DNA of 64,000 nt from Asterias amurensis (GCF_032118995.1 NC_092648.1:21480450-21544449), one strand, 5' to 3'. Numbered from the stretch's first letter, positions 27,701-40,150 are shown. Notes: generated by a model not told the origin, from the sequence alone. Numbers and translations: made by a program.

Positions 27701-30700
27701 TTTTATTTTATTTTATTTAGTTGAATGAAAGGTTTCCCCCTGTTTGGGGGAGGGGGTATTGTCGTCAGTGACTTGCCTGTGTGTACAGGCAGTAGTGTTC
27801 TGTTTTTCTGCCCAACATAAATTCTACCTCTGTTAAAGGCAGTGGGCACTATTGGTAATTACTCAAAATAATTATTATCATAAAACCTTTCTTGATTACG
27901 AGTAATGGGGAGAGGTTGATAGTATAAAACATTGTGAGAAACAGCGCCCTCTGAAGTGACGTAGTTTTCGAGAAAGAAGTAATTTTCCACGAATTTGATT
28001 TCGAGACCTCACATTTATAATTTGAGGTCTCGAAATTAAGCATCTGAAAGCACACAACTTTGTGTGACCATGGTGCGACAAGGGTGTTTTTTCTTTCATT
28101 AAATTCGACGACCGATTGAGCTCAAATTTTCACATGTTTGTTGTTTTTTGCATATGTTGAGATACACCAACTGTGAAGACTAGTCTTTGACAAATACCAA
28201 TAGTGTCCAGTGTCTTTAAAATGTGGCATTTTGTTAGTGTAGTTGGAAAGGAGTCAACAGTGCATCACAAAAGTGATTTGAATTTTGTTCATTTATTATG
28301 GGTAAGCCTTTCCTGCCCTGTATCCTCTAAAATCATTTCAGATTCTTATGCAACCAATTGATAACATTTTCAAATTTGCTTAATGGGGTAAATCATAGAT
28401 GCTAACATGTCGGTTGTTGGGAGCTATCATGTGCTGGAAGATCATAAACTTTCTGTTAATTCTTAAACATTTCCACAATCAACTGTAAATCAACATGGTA
28501 ATGGCAGTGCTACTCGCTCATTCAGCTCACCAAACATGACCTTGGTAGCAAGGACCTCAACTTCCACTCCTTATGCTCAGGGTGATCTTTTCTCCTTAAT
28601 TAATATTCATTTATGCAAATAATATTACCACCGCTTCAATCTATTTACAACATTTGCTGCATTTTGCGAGAATTTCTTTACTCCATAAAACTTTTCAGGT
28701 ACCTCATCTCCCTTTTTTTCTTCAAAGAAAAGGTTTAAGTTTTGTTGTTCTTTTCTTTAGTTGTTTACTTTACAGAACGATTTAATTTGTTTCCTTTTGG
28801 AGAACAGTCATCTGTTCATTATCAAATTCAAACACCACATCTTCTTATTTTGGTTAATGCAAAAGTTTTTTCCTCAGCGTAGGCCTACACATTGGAAAAT
28901 ATGTGGGGTTTATTTTTAGACTTGCAGGTGATTATTTTGTGTTGGATTTGATAGTCCTGCATGCAAAAGTGTAACTTTCACACTGTTTCACACACTTTAG
29001 GTCTGCTGCTCAACTGTATCTGCACATTATTTGCATTGTTCCTTGTGACACCTTAAGTTCACTCAATGTCACACTGCTGTCGTAAATGGATATTTGTACA
29101 TTGCACATACGTGTTAATAAACTACATTTTTGTCAGGCCTGGAAACTCTCCTTGAGAGGGCATGGCCATTTTCGTTTGGGGTTTTCCATTGGAAAATCTT
29201 AAAGCCCAGGGGAATCTTCTTAAGGGGCACCAAGGCTAAGGTAACATCAGCCATGGCCTTTGTGGTTTCTGTTTAATTCCAAGCTGGATTTGTAAGTGAT
29301 AATCCTTGAGTTGTGTAATTGCAAATGAATGGTGTCAGTTGAAACAATTTTATTCAAGGACAATATTCCAATAACTGCAATGGAGGTTCTTAAAGAAAAG
29401 AGCTAAATGTTTCAATATTCAGCCAAAATTCACTCGACTTTGCTTTCAAACTAATTACTGAATGGAACTAAGTAGTGGGAAAACACGTGTAATTTTTAGT
29501 CCCTTAATGCGTGATTAAGATTTGTTTAGAAGTTCAACCTCCAGCTTTGGATCATCAAACAGTGATGGAGTGTTCTTCTCCTGCCATAGATTTTTTCGCA
29601 AATACCCATTGCGCAAGCGCAAACTGTTAAACGGGGTGCATGCTGGTCTAGCTAGCGATCAAACTTGATCCACGCTTTGGAACATCAAACAGCGATGGAG
29701 TGTTCTTCTCCTGCCATACATTTTTTCACAAAAAAACCATTGTGCAAGTTCTAACTGTTAAATGGGGTGCATGCTGGTCTAGCTAGCGATCAAACTTGAT
29801 TCACGCCTAACGTGCGTGAATCCACGGAAAAAAAGTATTTGCGATAAGGTCTATGTGGCAGGGTAGTCGAGACCAGTGGTAGGTGCCATACAGTCCATGA
29901 GTCTGATAGTTTGATATAAGAGGGTCCAATACATGAACCTTAAAGTTCTAGACTGAGACATACAGGTTCTATTTTTTAGACCTACAAATACTGTGACGAA
30001 TAGGACCTAGACTTGAAACTACAGGTCCTATACTAAACATACTTAAAGGAACGTAACAGTCGTGACCCAAATGGCCGACCGATCTCGAACGTTTACAGGT
30101 TTGTCAGTTTATGTATATGGTGGATCACATAAAGTGCTTACACTGCCAGCAACTTTTTTGCTAGCAAAACCAATTCTGTAATGTTCCTTTAAAATGGTCC
30201 TTGAGTGAAGGAAAAAGGTCATAGACTGTGAAATACAGGACAGGTCTTATACTGAAACATAGCGTAGAAGTCTAACATTTTGACCTGCAGATGTAAAACC
30301 TGGACCTCTTTATACATGTACAGTGTATGTTCTTAATTAACCAATTTAATATGCCATTTCTGCAAATGCCTTGGTGTACATTTTCAACTTAAATGCAAAA
30401 TAACCCAAATTGTTTTTCTCCATTCATACATTTTGAAAAAAAAAAGTGTTTTAATCGGATGTTAAATGGCTTTTTGCTTCAGAGAGCGAACTTTTCAGAT
30501 TGTATTGACATTTACTTCTGTTTTGATTCAGACTTTGGAAGTTCTATGGCTTTAGGGGAAAGTCAGGTTGTCCGCCATCTTGGAATGGGATCATGTGACT
30601 GGAGGGCAAAAGCAACACAAAATAAAAGTAATCAACATTGTTATCGTTAAATTATCGTTGCCAAAAGGAATGCGTACATGTTGGTATACCGTAAGTCATT

Positions 30701-33700
30701 GCTCCTAAAGAAGGCATTCTGATTGGGAGAGAGCTGATCATGTGACTAAGCTTTGTTTATGTATTTGGAGGCCAGCAATAAAAAGTCTCTGGTTTCTTGT
30801 GCCTAAGCATGTCAGCTTTTTATCCCACTCCATTGTTTTTTTTTTTAAAGTTTTTTTTTAGGATCATCCATTCATGTTTACAAAAAAAAAATGAACTGGT
30901 AAAGACCAGTTGACTATCTCATTTATGCTCATTTATTCATACATGGTTCTACATAAAAAGTAAAATGAAGCCAAATCAAGTTATTGATTCAATATCAGTG
31001 GAAAGGGCAAGTTACACTGCAGCGATAACGATAACGATCACAACGCAAAGAGAACGCATTCTTTTGATTGAATTGCCTCGTGCAGAGTACGCACACGCTT
31101 AATATTCCACCAATCGAGGGCGTGCTTTGTTAACGTAATCGTTATCATTTTTGTTATCGCTGCAGTTTGACTGGCCCTTTAGACTGATGTTGAAATATCA
31201 TTTTCGGACAAGTTGTTTCAGTGTTCAGAAGAATAAAAAGTGTAAGTTGTCCCCACGGACATCTTAAAAGAAAATTCCATGACTTTTCCATGACTGGCAA
31301 GAACAAAATTCTGGTTTTCCCATATTGCATAAATCTGTTGGCTTTTGTAGAACTTGAACACCACACCAATGCATCACATTGTAGAGTTAGTCTCCCCCCC
31401 CCCCCACCAATGAAAACCAGAGACTTTTGAGCTTTTTTTGTTTTGCATGACGCTGAAGGAAAGCGATTCACAGATCGCACCAATCAAAATGCAGCAAAGT
31501 CATGTGACAGGTTTGTACAACGCATGCATGAAAGTTTTTGAATAATGTGTCGAAACAGGGGGTGTGCAACCCCTAAAAAATTAAATTCAGTGGTAAATTG
31601 AATTTGAAAAAATGAAGTTATACTGTCTCCAAAGAAAGATAAATGAAGTTGGTGGTGAACTTTTATTGGACAAGTGATTTCCAGAAAGATCTTAATGTAT
31701 AATTTCTAGAAAGTTGCTTGTTGCTTTTTTTGATGCTCCAATATCAAAATGAAATTTAAAAAGAGAAGTCCCCTTGGTTTTCTACCTTCTGCCCTTGTAG
31801 TAGAAGGTAATAAGCAGTTAGTAGAATCTAAAGAAAGACAAGTTCTTAAAAGAACATCTATCTGGCAAGTAGATATACACACGCTGCCTAAACATAGGAT
31901 TCAAACTGCCTCTAGCTACCGGGCAACCTCGGTAATCTAGTTGGTAAGACACTGCTCTAGAATTGCAAGGGTCGTGGGTTCGAATCCCACCCGAGTAACA
32001 TGCATGTGATGTTTTTTCACAGGACTCGGGGAAAGTACTGAGTATACAGTGCTAACACACATCGGTGTATGGGTAAAAACCAAAATTAATATTCTTTATC
32101 CCCGATGCAAATTTAACATCTATTATATACACATGGTGTTACTGCAAAGCAAATGTATATTGATAATCGACTTACCATCACCTTCATGGCAAACAACTGA
32201 AGTCACTAGTTTTTTATAAGTTCATTGCCATATAATCAACACACTAACAATGTTGATTGTTTTTGTACAATTTAACGGGGCTACTGTCTGCCATGTTGGA
32301 AGTCAAAATTGCTCCTATCAATTGTGGTAGGCATGTAACTGCAGTGCAGCCCTAAAATAGCACTACACTGTATAGCTTAGAGGGACTTACTTGTAAACTC
32401 CCAAAATGGTGCAACCAAGATTATTGTGATGATGATTTAAGGTGAATCGGTGGGTCAATATATGCCAAAATGTACCCCTGCGAATATCTGTGTGTTGCTC
32501 TCCAGTCTGAGTTATTGTGTTTAGGGTGCAACGCTTTACAGTTGAAAATGGTGGATAACCATGATTTTCCAGTCAAATATTTTAATTTCAAACAAGAAGC
32601 AAATGCTGTGAGAGATATGCTTAGTACGTTTTATATAAGTGCAACATAAGTGTAAACAATTTTATGAATGATGTTCAGGCATTTTTGTAATGGCTCCCCA
32701 TGTAGTCCAACTGAATGTAAATGTTTCCTGTTACTACCTGGGGTTTGTCTGCCCCATTTCCACAATGTTGAACCTTAATTGTCTACCTATTTGTCCTAAC
32801 CATTTATCCACCCGATTAAATTACCGCACTAACATTACACAACCACATTCCCCACTTAATTCACCCAACTGTCTGTCCATAATCCACAAATACGTATTCA
32901 CAAACAGTGCATGATGTTTAACTTCTACCAGTTTATCCCCAAAACCATTCATGATTCTTCCTCAATGCTATTATCAAAATTTAAGAGAAGAATCAACATC
33001 TATTGAATTCTGAAACGGATGTAAATGTTCCTCTTTTTCCACTTTTGTTATTGTTGATGAATTTGCATTGAATTCATCTCAATGTGAGGAAGTAATTTTT
33101 AAATTAAAAAAAGTTTACCTCATTAAGTCAGCTTTCCTTTCTGAGAAAAACAAAATTAATAACACTGTCTTTGAATAAAGTAATTGTTAATCAGATGAAA
33201 AGGAGTTTTAGAAAACATTTTGGATTTTTAGTAATTAGTTGATATGGCCTTTTTGTCGTTTGTGTTTGTAGTCTGTATGTTTTGTGCCTTTTTTTCCCTC
33301 TTTTTTTTTACGTTACGTTACGTTTGTTTGTTGTACCTTTTTGTTTAGGTTTTTTTTCTTTTTATAGAGGGGGATCCTCAATCTAGCATTGTAATTGTTT
33401 TGTTTATTTTGTCCATTGTGTATTTTCAGCCAAGAAGAAAATGATCAAAGGCATCGCAGAGCCTAATAACTATTGCGACTTCTGTCTGGGTGATACCTAT
33501 AGAAACAAGGAAGGTACTCAGGAGCAGCTGGTATCCTGCGCTGATTGTGGACGTTCAGGTGTGTACTCAAGGGGTACCAGGCCATGTCTGAATTGGCAGC
33601 TTCGGCTACAGCTATGTCTGGATTGTCGCGTCGTCGTACGTTAAAATAAAAGACTTCCTTAACAACGCCCTTAGCCATAGTCATAGCTGCTAATTCCGAT

Positions 33701-36700
33701 ACGGCCTGATTAATAACAATAGGCTTATTGGGGGCTTGTTAACATTGAGTAAAACTAAAAGATAGGGTTACTGTTTCTGCAGGCAAGTATCTCAAAAGGT
33801 TACAACTACCCTAAACAAAAATCGTCTAAACTTTTTACACTGGTTGTTGGGGTTTGATGTTTTCCGTGTTTCGGTGTCATATTCAGAACAAACCATGCAA
33901 TGTGAACCCAGACAAACCATCTATTCTCAGCAAGAACAGTATTGGCTGTTATTGTTGATGAGCTCAGCTATGTTGTTGCGCAGTATTGGTTCATTGTTTA
34001 AAGGCAGTGGACACTATTGGTAGTTACTCAAAATAATTATTAGCAGAAAACCTTTCTTGGTTACGAGTAATGGGGAGAGGTTGATAGTATAAAACATTGT
34101 GAGAAACGGCTCCCTCTGAAGTAATGTAGTTTTCGAGAAAGAAGCAATTTTCCATGAATTTGATTTCGAGACCTCAGATTTAGAATTTGAGGTCTGGAAA
34201 TCAAGCATCTGAAAGTGCACAACTTCATGTCACAAGGGTGTTTTTTCTAATTCATTATTATCTCGCAACTTCGATGACCGATTGAGCTCAAATGTTCACA
34301 GGTTTGTTATTTTATGCATATGTTGAGATACACCAACTGTGAAGACTAGTCTTTGACAATTACCAATAGTGTCCAGTGTCTTTTCTAGAGGGTCTTGTGG
34401 ACCCTAGTGAATTGGAGAGGGCATATTTTTTAGGAAATGCTGCATGGCTTTAAAGTATTTTGTGGAAAAGAAGACGAATGAGAGCATGTTATTTTTCTTG
34501 TAAGAATGTTCTGTTTGTATTGTGCACCTTGATGAATGGATAGAATTTTGATTTGAGGAAGAGTTACATTTTGGTAATAATACAATATTTAAGATGAAAA
34601 TAACTCAGGGGGAGCTGAAGGCAGGAATTGATATATTCCTCTTTAAACAGTCTAGATTTTAGGATGGAGGGGAACATGCACAAAGGCAAGGAGTTTCATA
34701 GCGATTGCATTGAAAATACAGAATCAATATAAGTGGTCATCGCCAGTGTGTATGCTGTAATTTTGAAAGGGTGGGTCAGATAAAAACAGGCATGACATTC
34801 TTCCTATTTAAGTCTGATATCCGATTTTTCTGCTCTCGGAAATCTTTGATTGAACAACCTAAAAATCTGTAAGAGCCTACACCATGATGGGCCCTTTTAC
34901 TCGATAAAATGAAATAAAAAGGACCGAATATCATGCTTGTAAAAGGGAATTAAAACAATCAAAGAACTGAAAGTTAATATGTCACTTAAATTGAGAGGAA
35001 TCTTTTTTGCTCTAAACCTCAGGCCATCCTTCTTGTCTACAATTCACGGAGAACATTACTGCTAAAGTGAAGAGTTACCGCTGGCAATGTATTGAATGCA
35101 AGTCATGTGGCTTGTGTGGTACGTCGGATAATGATGTAAGTAATACAATGTCGACTATCATCAACTTTCCGTTTTTACTCTGGAAACATCTTTTAAGAAA
35201 AGCATTTAGTGATGTGCAGTGAGTTTTGTATCTGCCGGTTTTTATGCTTCATATTTGATTGTGAACTTTTTAAATGCTTTATTGTACCTAAGTTGCATTG
35301 GTTTTGTTTTACTGTATTATGGTGTCCATGCACCCTTTTGTCAATAAGGCTCTGATTTCTATTTTGCTTATATTTTTTACTGGTGTACTTTTTCTTAAAC
35401 TGTTTCTGTGTAATTTTCTTATGGTATTTTAACTGGTTATGCGCTCTCGAACAGGCTGGTCCTGGATAGAGCGCAATACAAATTCAATAAATTATTATTA
35501 TTAACTTTCTAAAAGGCTTCTTTGGTCAATAGGTTGACGAGACCAAAGCAGTTTCAGTTTTTTTTAAGGAAGGATAAATTCATCCATTGTAATCTCTATT
35601 CTACTTTTATTGTATTTTGATATGACGGGTCATTCTAAGCTCCTTGCGAGTTATTTTTGTGGTTTGTTTTTTTCATCTATTTTCAAGATGAGTGTTGTCT
35701 TTTTATAATATTGATATATTGTTTTTTTAATCTTCTTTTGATTGTGGGAACTTTAACTGTAATTTTAACTGTTCATCTTTAATGTAATTTTATTGATGTT
35801 TCCTTTATTTATTTATATTTATGTAATAGCGCGTATGGGTATACTTTTATAATGTATTTAATTGTCTTGTATTTTTTATTAATATTTTATTGTTATACAC
35901 ATTTGAACAAAATTTTATTTTGCGCTATATACATGTATGAATAAATTACTACTAATATTATTATTACTACTAATATTATTATTATTCATACTAAGTATAT
36001 TTTTCCAGTGTTCACAACCATTCCAAAGTTTAGACACAAGTGAAATTCTAGGTTACTATTTTGTTAAGTGTTTTTTACTTTTGCCGATTGTTTTTCCTTA
36101 GGATCAGCTTTTATTCTGTGACGACTGTGATCGTGGCTACCACATGTATTGTCTTAAACCACCCATGTCAGCACCGCCAGAGGGTAAGCATACAAATAGT
36201 CCAAATATAAGGGGAGGGGCCATTAGCATTGCCAAGGATTGGGCCAGGGTAGGGAAGAGGCCTGAGGCCGATTTCACAAAACTTAAGAATTAATCCTAAC
36301 TCGAGTTAGGACGAGTAACCCGTCGTAACTTAGGATGGGTTCAATGCGTCCTGAGTGTTTTGATACGGAACTGAACCCGTCCTAAGTCCTAAGATTAATC
36401 CTAAGTTAGGAAGAGTTTGGTGAAATTGACGGCTGGGGCCCTTTCCAAACCTTAAATTGTTGTTTGTTCCCAGCAGACATTTGTACATGTCATGTATCTG
36501 AAACTCTCTACCACTTAATCTTAGATCTTTTCTTTGTAACATAAAACCAAATCTTTTTATTTATTTATTTGTTGTGTCTGATTTCTTTTGTTTTGTTTTT
36601 GATTTTACTGCGCCTTGAACACCCACTAGGGAGGATATGTGTGCATTACAAGTCATTATTATTATTTATTATAACGTATGTTAATAATTGGAATTTGTGG

Positions 36701-36826
36701 TTTTTTTTATCCTTCTCTTAAGGTTCTTGGATATGTAACCTGTGTAAATCACCCCAAGTGTCGCTTCCTCTACCAATGCCCCTACCAGCTCATCTACCCC
36801 AGCCACATCTCCCTATGATGACCTAA
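18776..36826 (+). CDS. DPF2: DPF/requiem family BAF-complex subunit, 9 exons
   Basis: Chromatin reader of the SWI/SNF (BAF) complex; the tandem PHD fingers of this family bind acylated histone H3 tails. Exons: 18776-18801, 21690-21979, 22986-23203, 24002-24095, 25899-26021, 33430-33558, 35023-35135, 36102-36183, 36723-36826; sum 1179 nt, 392 residues, close to human DPF2 (391). The short first exon encodes MTSLTRKNG and is chosen because its donor phase joins exon 2 cleanly and it lies downstream of an in-frame stop. Visible: Requiem N-terminal domain (~10-85, with [15 protein letters not shown] and KRHRGPG), acidic and basic linker, C2H2 finger (C208, C211, H224, H229), PHD1 (C266-C319), PHD2 (C322-C366). 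The C-terminal ~25 residues are Pro/Leu/Met-rich and unlike the vertebrate tail. The match is to the family ancestor of DPF1/2/3, so the symbol is approximate. Confidence 0.95.
18994..19193 (-). repeat. Minisatellite array 1 (15-16 bp unit)
   Basis: About 12 tandem units of CAAGTCAACTCGGTCC-type sequence with 15 and 16 bp variants, in DPF intron 1. It is the reverse complement of the larger array at 19823-20450. The long open frames through it arise from the repeat, not from a gene. Confidence 0.9.
19823..20450 (+). repeat. Minisatellite array 2 (15-16 bp unit, ~39 copies)
   Basis: Tandem GAGTTGACTTGGGACC (16 bp) mixed with GAGTTGACTGGGACC (15 bp) and a few TCTGAG variants. Inverted relative to array 1, with ~630 bp of AT-rich sequence between. 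DPF intron 1. Confidence 0.93.
20500..21143. mobile_element. hAT-like non-autonomous DNA transposon
   Basis: Imperfect terminal inverted repeats GTGCTGGGCGAAT...ATTCGCCCAGGCC. Both flanks show the AT-rich string TAATAATTATTA, compatible with a target-site duplication. The interior has many CGGATATTCG/CGAATATCCG palindromes and no long ORF. About 644 bp. The superfamily is a guess from end sequence and duplication size. DPF intron 1. Confidence 0.6.
22003..22351 (-). mobile_element. Family-A MITE copy
   Basis: Ends GAAGGCACTGGAAACC...GGGTCCAGTGCCTTTT; internal CAATTGGTCATCGAAGTTTC. DPF intron 2, just after exon 2. Confidence 0.75.
22735..22838. repeat. GCCCAATTTCAT-family fragment
   Basis: CCTGTAAGCACAAAAACTTG...TTTATGAAATTGGGCCC matches the family seen at 45235-45435 and 63630-63815. 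DPF intron 2. Confidence 0.5.
23490..23876. mobile_element. Partial second copy of the hAT-like element
   Basis: Almost identical to the right ~385 bp of 20500-21143 (shared CGTGATTGACTCTACGTGAA through GGATATTCAAATAATTCGCC), but with no left terminus. High identity means a recent copy. DPF intron 3. Confidence 0.75.
25149..25393 (+). mobile_element. Truncated family-A MITE
   Basis: Contains ACATTGTGAGAAACTGCTCCCTCTAAAGTAATGTAG and ends AAAGGTGTCAAGTGCCT; the left terminus is missing. DPF intron 4. Confidence 0.6.
26789..27009. mobile_element. MITE with TTTTGAGGTATGGCGGA ends
   Basis: Perfect terminal inverted repeats TTTTGAGGTATGGCGGA...TCCGCCATACCTCAAAA. The core is shared with the element at 3589-3782. 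DPF intron 5. Confidence 0.7.
27835..28218 (+). mobile_element. Family-A MITE copy
   Basis: AAAGGCAGTGGGCAC...GTGTCCAGTGTCTTT with a nearly canonical interior; flanked by GTT/AAA. DPF intron 5. Confidence 0.8.
29541..29805 (+). repeat. Tandem duplication, two ~130 bp units
   Basis: CTTTGGA.CATCAAACAG.GATGGAGTGTTCTTCTCCTGCCAT...TGCATGCTGGTCTAGCTAGCGATCAAACTTGAT occurs twice with a 130 bp period and ~10% divergence. DPF intron 5. Confidence 0.85.
31002..31180. mobile_element. MITE with GGGC...CTGCAGCGATAAC ends
   Basis: AAAGGGCAAGTTACACTGCAGCGATAACGATAAC is mirrored by GTTATC...GTTATCGCTGCAGTTTGACTGGCCCTTT; about 180 bp, no coding. DPF intron 5. Confidence 0.65.
31924..32125 (+). mobile_element. 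tRNA-headed SINE, family 1 (most complete copy)
   Basis: A tRNA-like head (A-box region TAATCTAGTTGGTAAGAC; B-box GTGGGTTCGAATCCCAC; ends CCGAGTAAC) is followed by a non-tRNA body TTCACAGGACTCGGGGAAAGTACTGAG and a tail near TTTATCCCCGATGCAAATTTAAC. Transcription by RNA polymerase III is expected from the boxes. DPF intron 5. Confidence 0.75.
34000..34383 (+). mobile_element. Family-A MITE copy
   Basis: AAAGGCAGTGGACACTATTGG...CCAATAGTGTCCAGTGTCTTT; near-canonical copy. DPF intron 6. Confidence 0.8.
35420..35510 (+). repeat. Retroposon 3' tail
   Basis: GCGCTCTCGAACAGG...GATAGAGCGCAATACAAATTCAATAAATTATTATTATTA is typical of a LINE/SINE 3' end with a short (ATT)n tail. DPF intron 7. Confidence 0.4.
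36262..36433. mobile_element. MITE with GCCGATTTCACAAAACTTA ends
   Basis: GATTTCACAAAACTTAAGAATTAATCCTAACTCGAG is mirrored by GATTAATCCTAAGTTAGGAAGAGTTTGGTGAAATT around a short centre. DPF intron 8. Confidence 0.6.
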
Positions 36827-38403
36827 TAAGCTTTGGTCACAGCGCCTCAGAGATACATCCAACGGGGAAGGCGCAGTTGTAGCATTAAGACATTAAGGAC
36901 CATTAGGAAACGGTGCACGTACAGTATGTGTGTGCATATTTGACATCACAGGACGTTTGTTAGTTCCCAGTAGATATGGCGTACTTGCATACCTTGCTAA
37001 GAGGATTCCTTTGTATCACAACTTTAAACAACACAAACTTTTTTCATGCTTTAGCAAATTATAAGAAGGTTCATCTGTAGTCTAAAAAAAATAATCAAAT
37101 CCCCATCATATCTTTGTAATTACTTCTTTTTCTACCATTATTAACACTATCTCTACACTGTATACCTGAAACTCTTTAAAAAAATTAAAGTTCATAAGAT
37201 AACTATTTTTGCCGTTATTTATCAACGGAAATCCATACGCGAGTCTACCAGTTTGACGCACTATTCAGAAAATGCCATGCGAGTACGTTGATATTTACCA
37301 CACAGACTTTTGGTGTCATCTACAATTCTCCCTAGCCGCACACGCATCCTGTATTCACACACCGTTTTCTAACGATCACTCTCGTAGATCTTTATAAATA
37401 TACGCAATGTAGATTTGTCATAGTAATGTAGCCTGTAAATATGATAGCCTGAATTAGTATATGTACATGTAATCCACCTTAATGGTAGCATATTGCACCA
37501 CAGCACCTTGTAAACCATTACATGGGGCTATGTAAAGGAGTAGGTCTCATAATTCAAATGTAGTCACACATGTACATGTACATGTACCTTGCATGAAAAT
37601 ACTGTATGTTAAAGCACTTCGAGTGTCACTGAGTGTAGATACGCGCGCTGTATAAGAAGCCACCATTCACTAGTGTTAATGGCACGAGAGTAATGTACAT
37701 TGAAAGACTGGAGGCTTTGCATGGTTGACGGCTAAGAACAAATTATTACGATCCATTGCCGTTTGATTCTTTAACTTTTTATTTTTAAAAGAGAAAACCG
37801 AGGACTTTATTACTAACATTAGTTTGTTTTACAAAAAAATTCTTCATGTTATTATTATTATAATTTTTCTCTTTTTAGGGGGGGGGGGTAGCCTTACATC
37901 TTTGGTATGGAAGAAACACCGTCCTTCTAGAAACTGTTCCCAATTGTACATTATCATCCACCGTTATCGGAAAACTAAAACACTCAATAATGAGCCATCT
38001 TCATACATTGGGTTTATAATTAAAAATAGCTTTATTTTTTGTTAAAGAAAACATGAAATGTCTTTAATGGATTTACTACATTGTACAGTGGTAGTGATAT
38101 ATACTTTAGTTCCTGTTGGTGGTCTACTAGCATTGTCATCACTGGACTCGTGGTCAAGTGATAGCATTCCAACTCTCTCTGTGATTCTTACGACACTTGC
38201 GATGTTCTAGCGAGACTGCTGCTCTCGCGCTCTGCAGTCTCATTTAACTTAGTCGGCAGCTTCGCGCAAGAGCAGTGATCTCTCAAGAGCAGTATACGAT
38301 CCCGGAGACCTGAAAGTATTACGCCGCCACCATGACTCGACTCTCAATGCGAGAAACATTAACGACTTGTCCACAAGTCTACATGTATATTATTATTAAT
38401 AAA
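36827..38403 (+). other. Probable DPF 3' UTR
   Basis: No coding potential follows the DPF stop codon. Candidate polyadenylation signals are ATTAAA at 37184-37189 and AATAAA at 38398-38403, the latter just before a poly-G run (38436-38448). The transcript end is not determined. The segment includes ACATGTACATG-type microsatellite sequence near 37570 and a G-run at 37880-37889. Confidence 0.5.
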
Positions 38404-38530
38404 ACATAGTATTTATAAAATGGTGATTAATTAATGGGGGGGGGGGGGCAGTTCATTGCTTTGTAGAATCAAAAGTCCGCTGAACCATAACACATTGTAA
38501 GAGGTCATAAAGGGAAAATGTGTAAAAAAA

Positions 38531-38903
38531 AAAGGGCACTGTACACGATTGGTAATTGTCAAAGACCAGTGTTCTCACTTGGTGTATCCCAACATAAGCA
38601 TGAAATAACAGGCATGTAAAATTTGGGCTCAATCGGTCATCGAAGTTGTGAGAAAATGATGAAAGAAAAAACACCCTTGATGGACGAATTTGTGTGCTTT
38701 CAGATAGGAATAAAAGACTTCTAGCTGGAAGTCTTTTATTATTTTAGTGAGAAATTACCTCTTTCTTAAAACTACATTACTTCAGAGGGAGTCGTTTCTC
38801 ACAATGTTTTATACTATCAACAGCTCTCCAATACTTGTTACCAAGTCGGTTTTTAAGTTAATATTTGTTTTGAGTAATTACCAAAACGTGTACCTTCCCT
38901 TTA
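38531..38903 (-). mobile_element. Family-A MITE copy
   Basis: AAAGGGCACTGTACACGATT...ACGTGTACCTTCCCTTT. The ends differ from other copies but are mutually complementary, which implies that both ends carry the same substitutions. Confidence 0.75.
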
Positions 38904-39804
38904 AAGAAGTTAACAAGAATTGTGTTCCAACATTCCATACCATTTTTCAAAGGTAAAACAAGTTGAAAATTATTTTGAAATCAAGCCCTAGTCGTATACA
39001 TGTATGTAATGTACCATGCACGTGCTGAATAATTGCACCAGCTCGTCTTGTATTATTATCTGTTATAACAACTCGTGCACTTCAAATGAAAAGTATTAAA
39101 GAACAGTGTAACAAAAGTGGCAAATGATGCGTTAAATTTGTGTACGATTTTTAGAATCACCTTGCACATAACATGAAATGAATTGAGTAAGTCGGTAAAC
39201 AATTTTGGCTTGTACACGTGTGTACTCTACGTTACTAGGCTTTCCACACTTACACAGCTAGCACAGAAATTTGCCGCTTACACGTAAGCGCAGAATGGGG
39301 ACTGAAGCGCAGAATTAGGCCCAAATATTAGCATGCCCTAAAATCTCGTCCATGGAATACATTCCAGACCTAATTGAATACAATCGTTTGTAATTTAAGA
39401 TGACCCTTTATCATAGTGGAGCTATTTGCAGGCCTAAAACTTCATTTACGAACATGCTGAAAAGGAAAGACCATTTTGCAAAGGGCACTTCCATTTTAAA
39501 ATCTTATAGTCAATAGGGAACTTTGGAAGGGCATCAAGGCCAAGACTCGTACAGAGGCCGTGGCCTGTGTGTAATTCCAGGCCTGTGTTTGGCGGCCATT
39601 TACAAGAAATTTGCTTTGCCACTGGGTACATGACTCAGTTCATGATGCTCAGTTCATGATGCTGCATAACAACTGAGCGCATGCCCCACCAAATTCCTCT
39701 CTTTCAAATGCACATTTTTGTACCATAAGTTTGTCATATTTAACAAAACTAAAACATTGGGTTTGTAGTAACACCATTTGTGCATCTATTTGCCAGGTAG
39801 ATTT

Positions 39805-39905
39805 TGTTCTTTAGAGAACTGTCTTGATTTATATTCTACTACCACAGAGTAGATATTCAGAATTCGGGAGACTTCTCAGTTCTGAAAAGAACTGTCCTCC
39901 TTTCT
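39805..39905. repeat. Second copy of the GTTCTTTAGAGAACTGTC repeat
   Basis: Matches 4640-4740 (TTCTTTAGAGAACTGTCTTG, GACTTCTCAGTTCTGAAAAG). Confidence 0.5.
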
Positions 39906-39984
39906 ACAATCTGCAGATGACAAATATTCTCTTTCTCTACATGTTTTGAAGGATATGTCCCAGTTTTAGGTCTGTATGCTTCGT

Positions 39985-40150
39985 TTTTGAAAGGGCAAGA
40001 GCATCAAGGCATTTTCTCCTTGGTAAAAGGCACCCTATGAGGAAATTGTAAATTTCTACTGTAGCATTTCAAGGGCACCAAAGCAATGACCAGGGGGCAT
40101 GGAGGCAATCGCCTTCGTTGCCTGCATGAAGTTTCAGGCCTGCATGAAGT
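39985..40150 (+). repeat. Family-D dispersed repeat
   Basis: TTCTCCTTGGTAAAAGGCACCCTATGAGGAAATTG... GGCATGGAGGCAATCGCCTT, followed by a 17 bp duplication of GCATGAAGTTTCAGGCCT. It ends close to the PNPT1 stop codon. Confidence 0.55.

Larger units (their letters stand above)
26022..33429 (+). other. DPF intron 5 (7.4 kb), no host exon recognised
   Basis: The largest intron of the gene. It holds the 26789 MITE, a family-A MITE, a 130 bp tandem duplication, a GATAACG-ended MITE and a complete SINE. The remainder is AT-rich; no internal exon is convincing. Confidence 0.6.

Noticed and set aside
31924-32000. Possible genuine tRNA gene
   Set aside because: The cloverleaf is imperfect and the head is followed by the same non-tRNA body seen in other copies, so it is a SINE.
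37824-38045. Plus-strand ORF with a Gly run after the DPF gene
   Set aside because: The Gly run comes from a G homopolymer; it lies in the probable 3' UTR with no recognisable protein.
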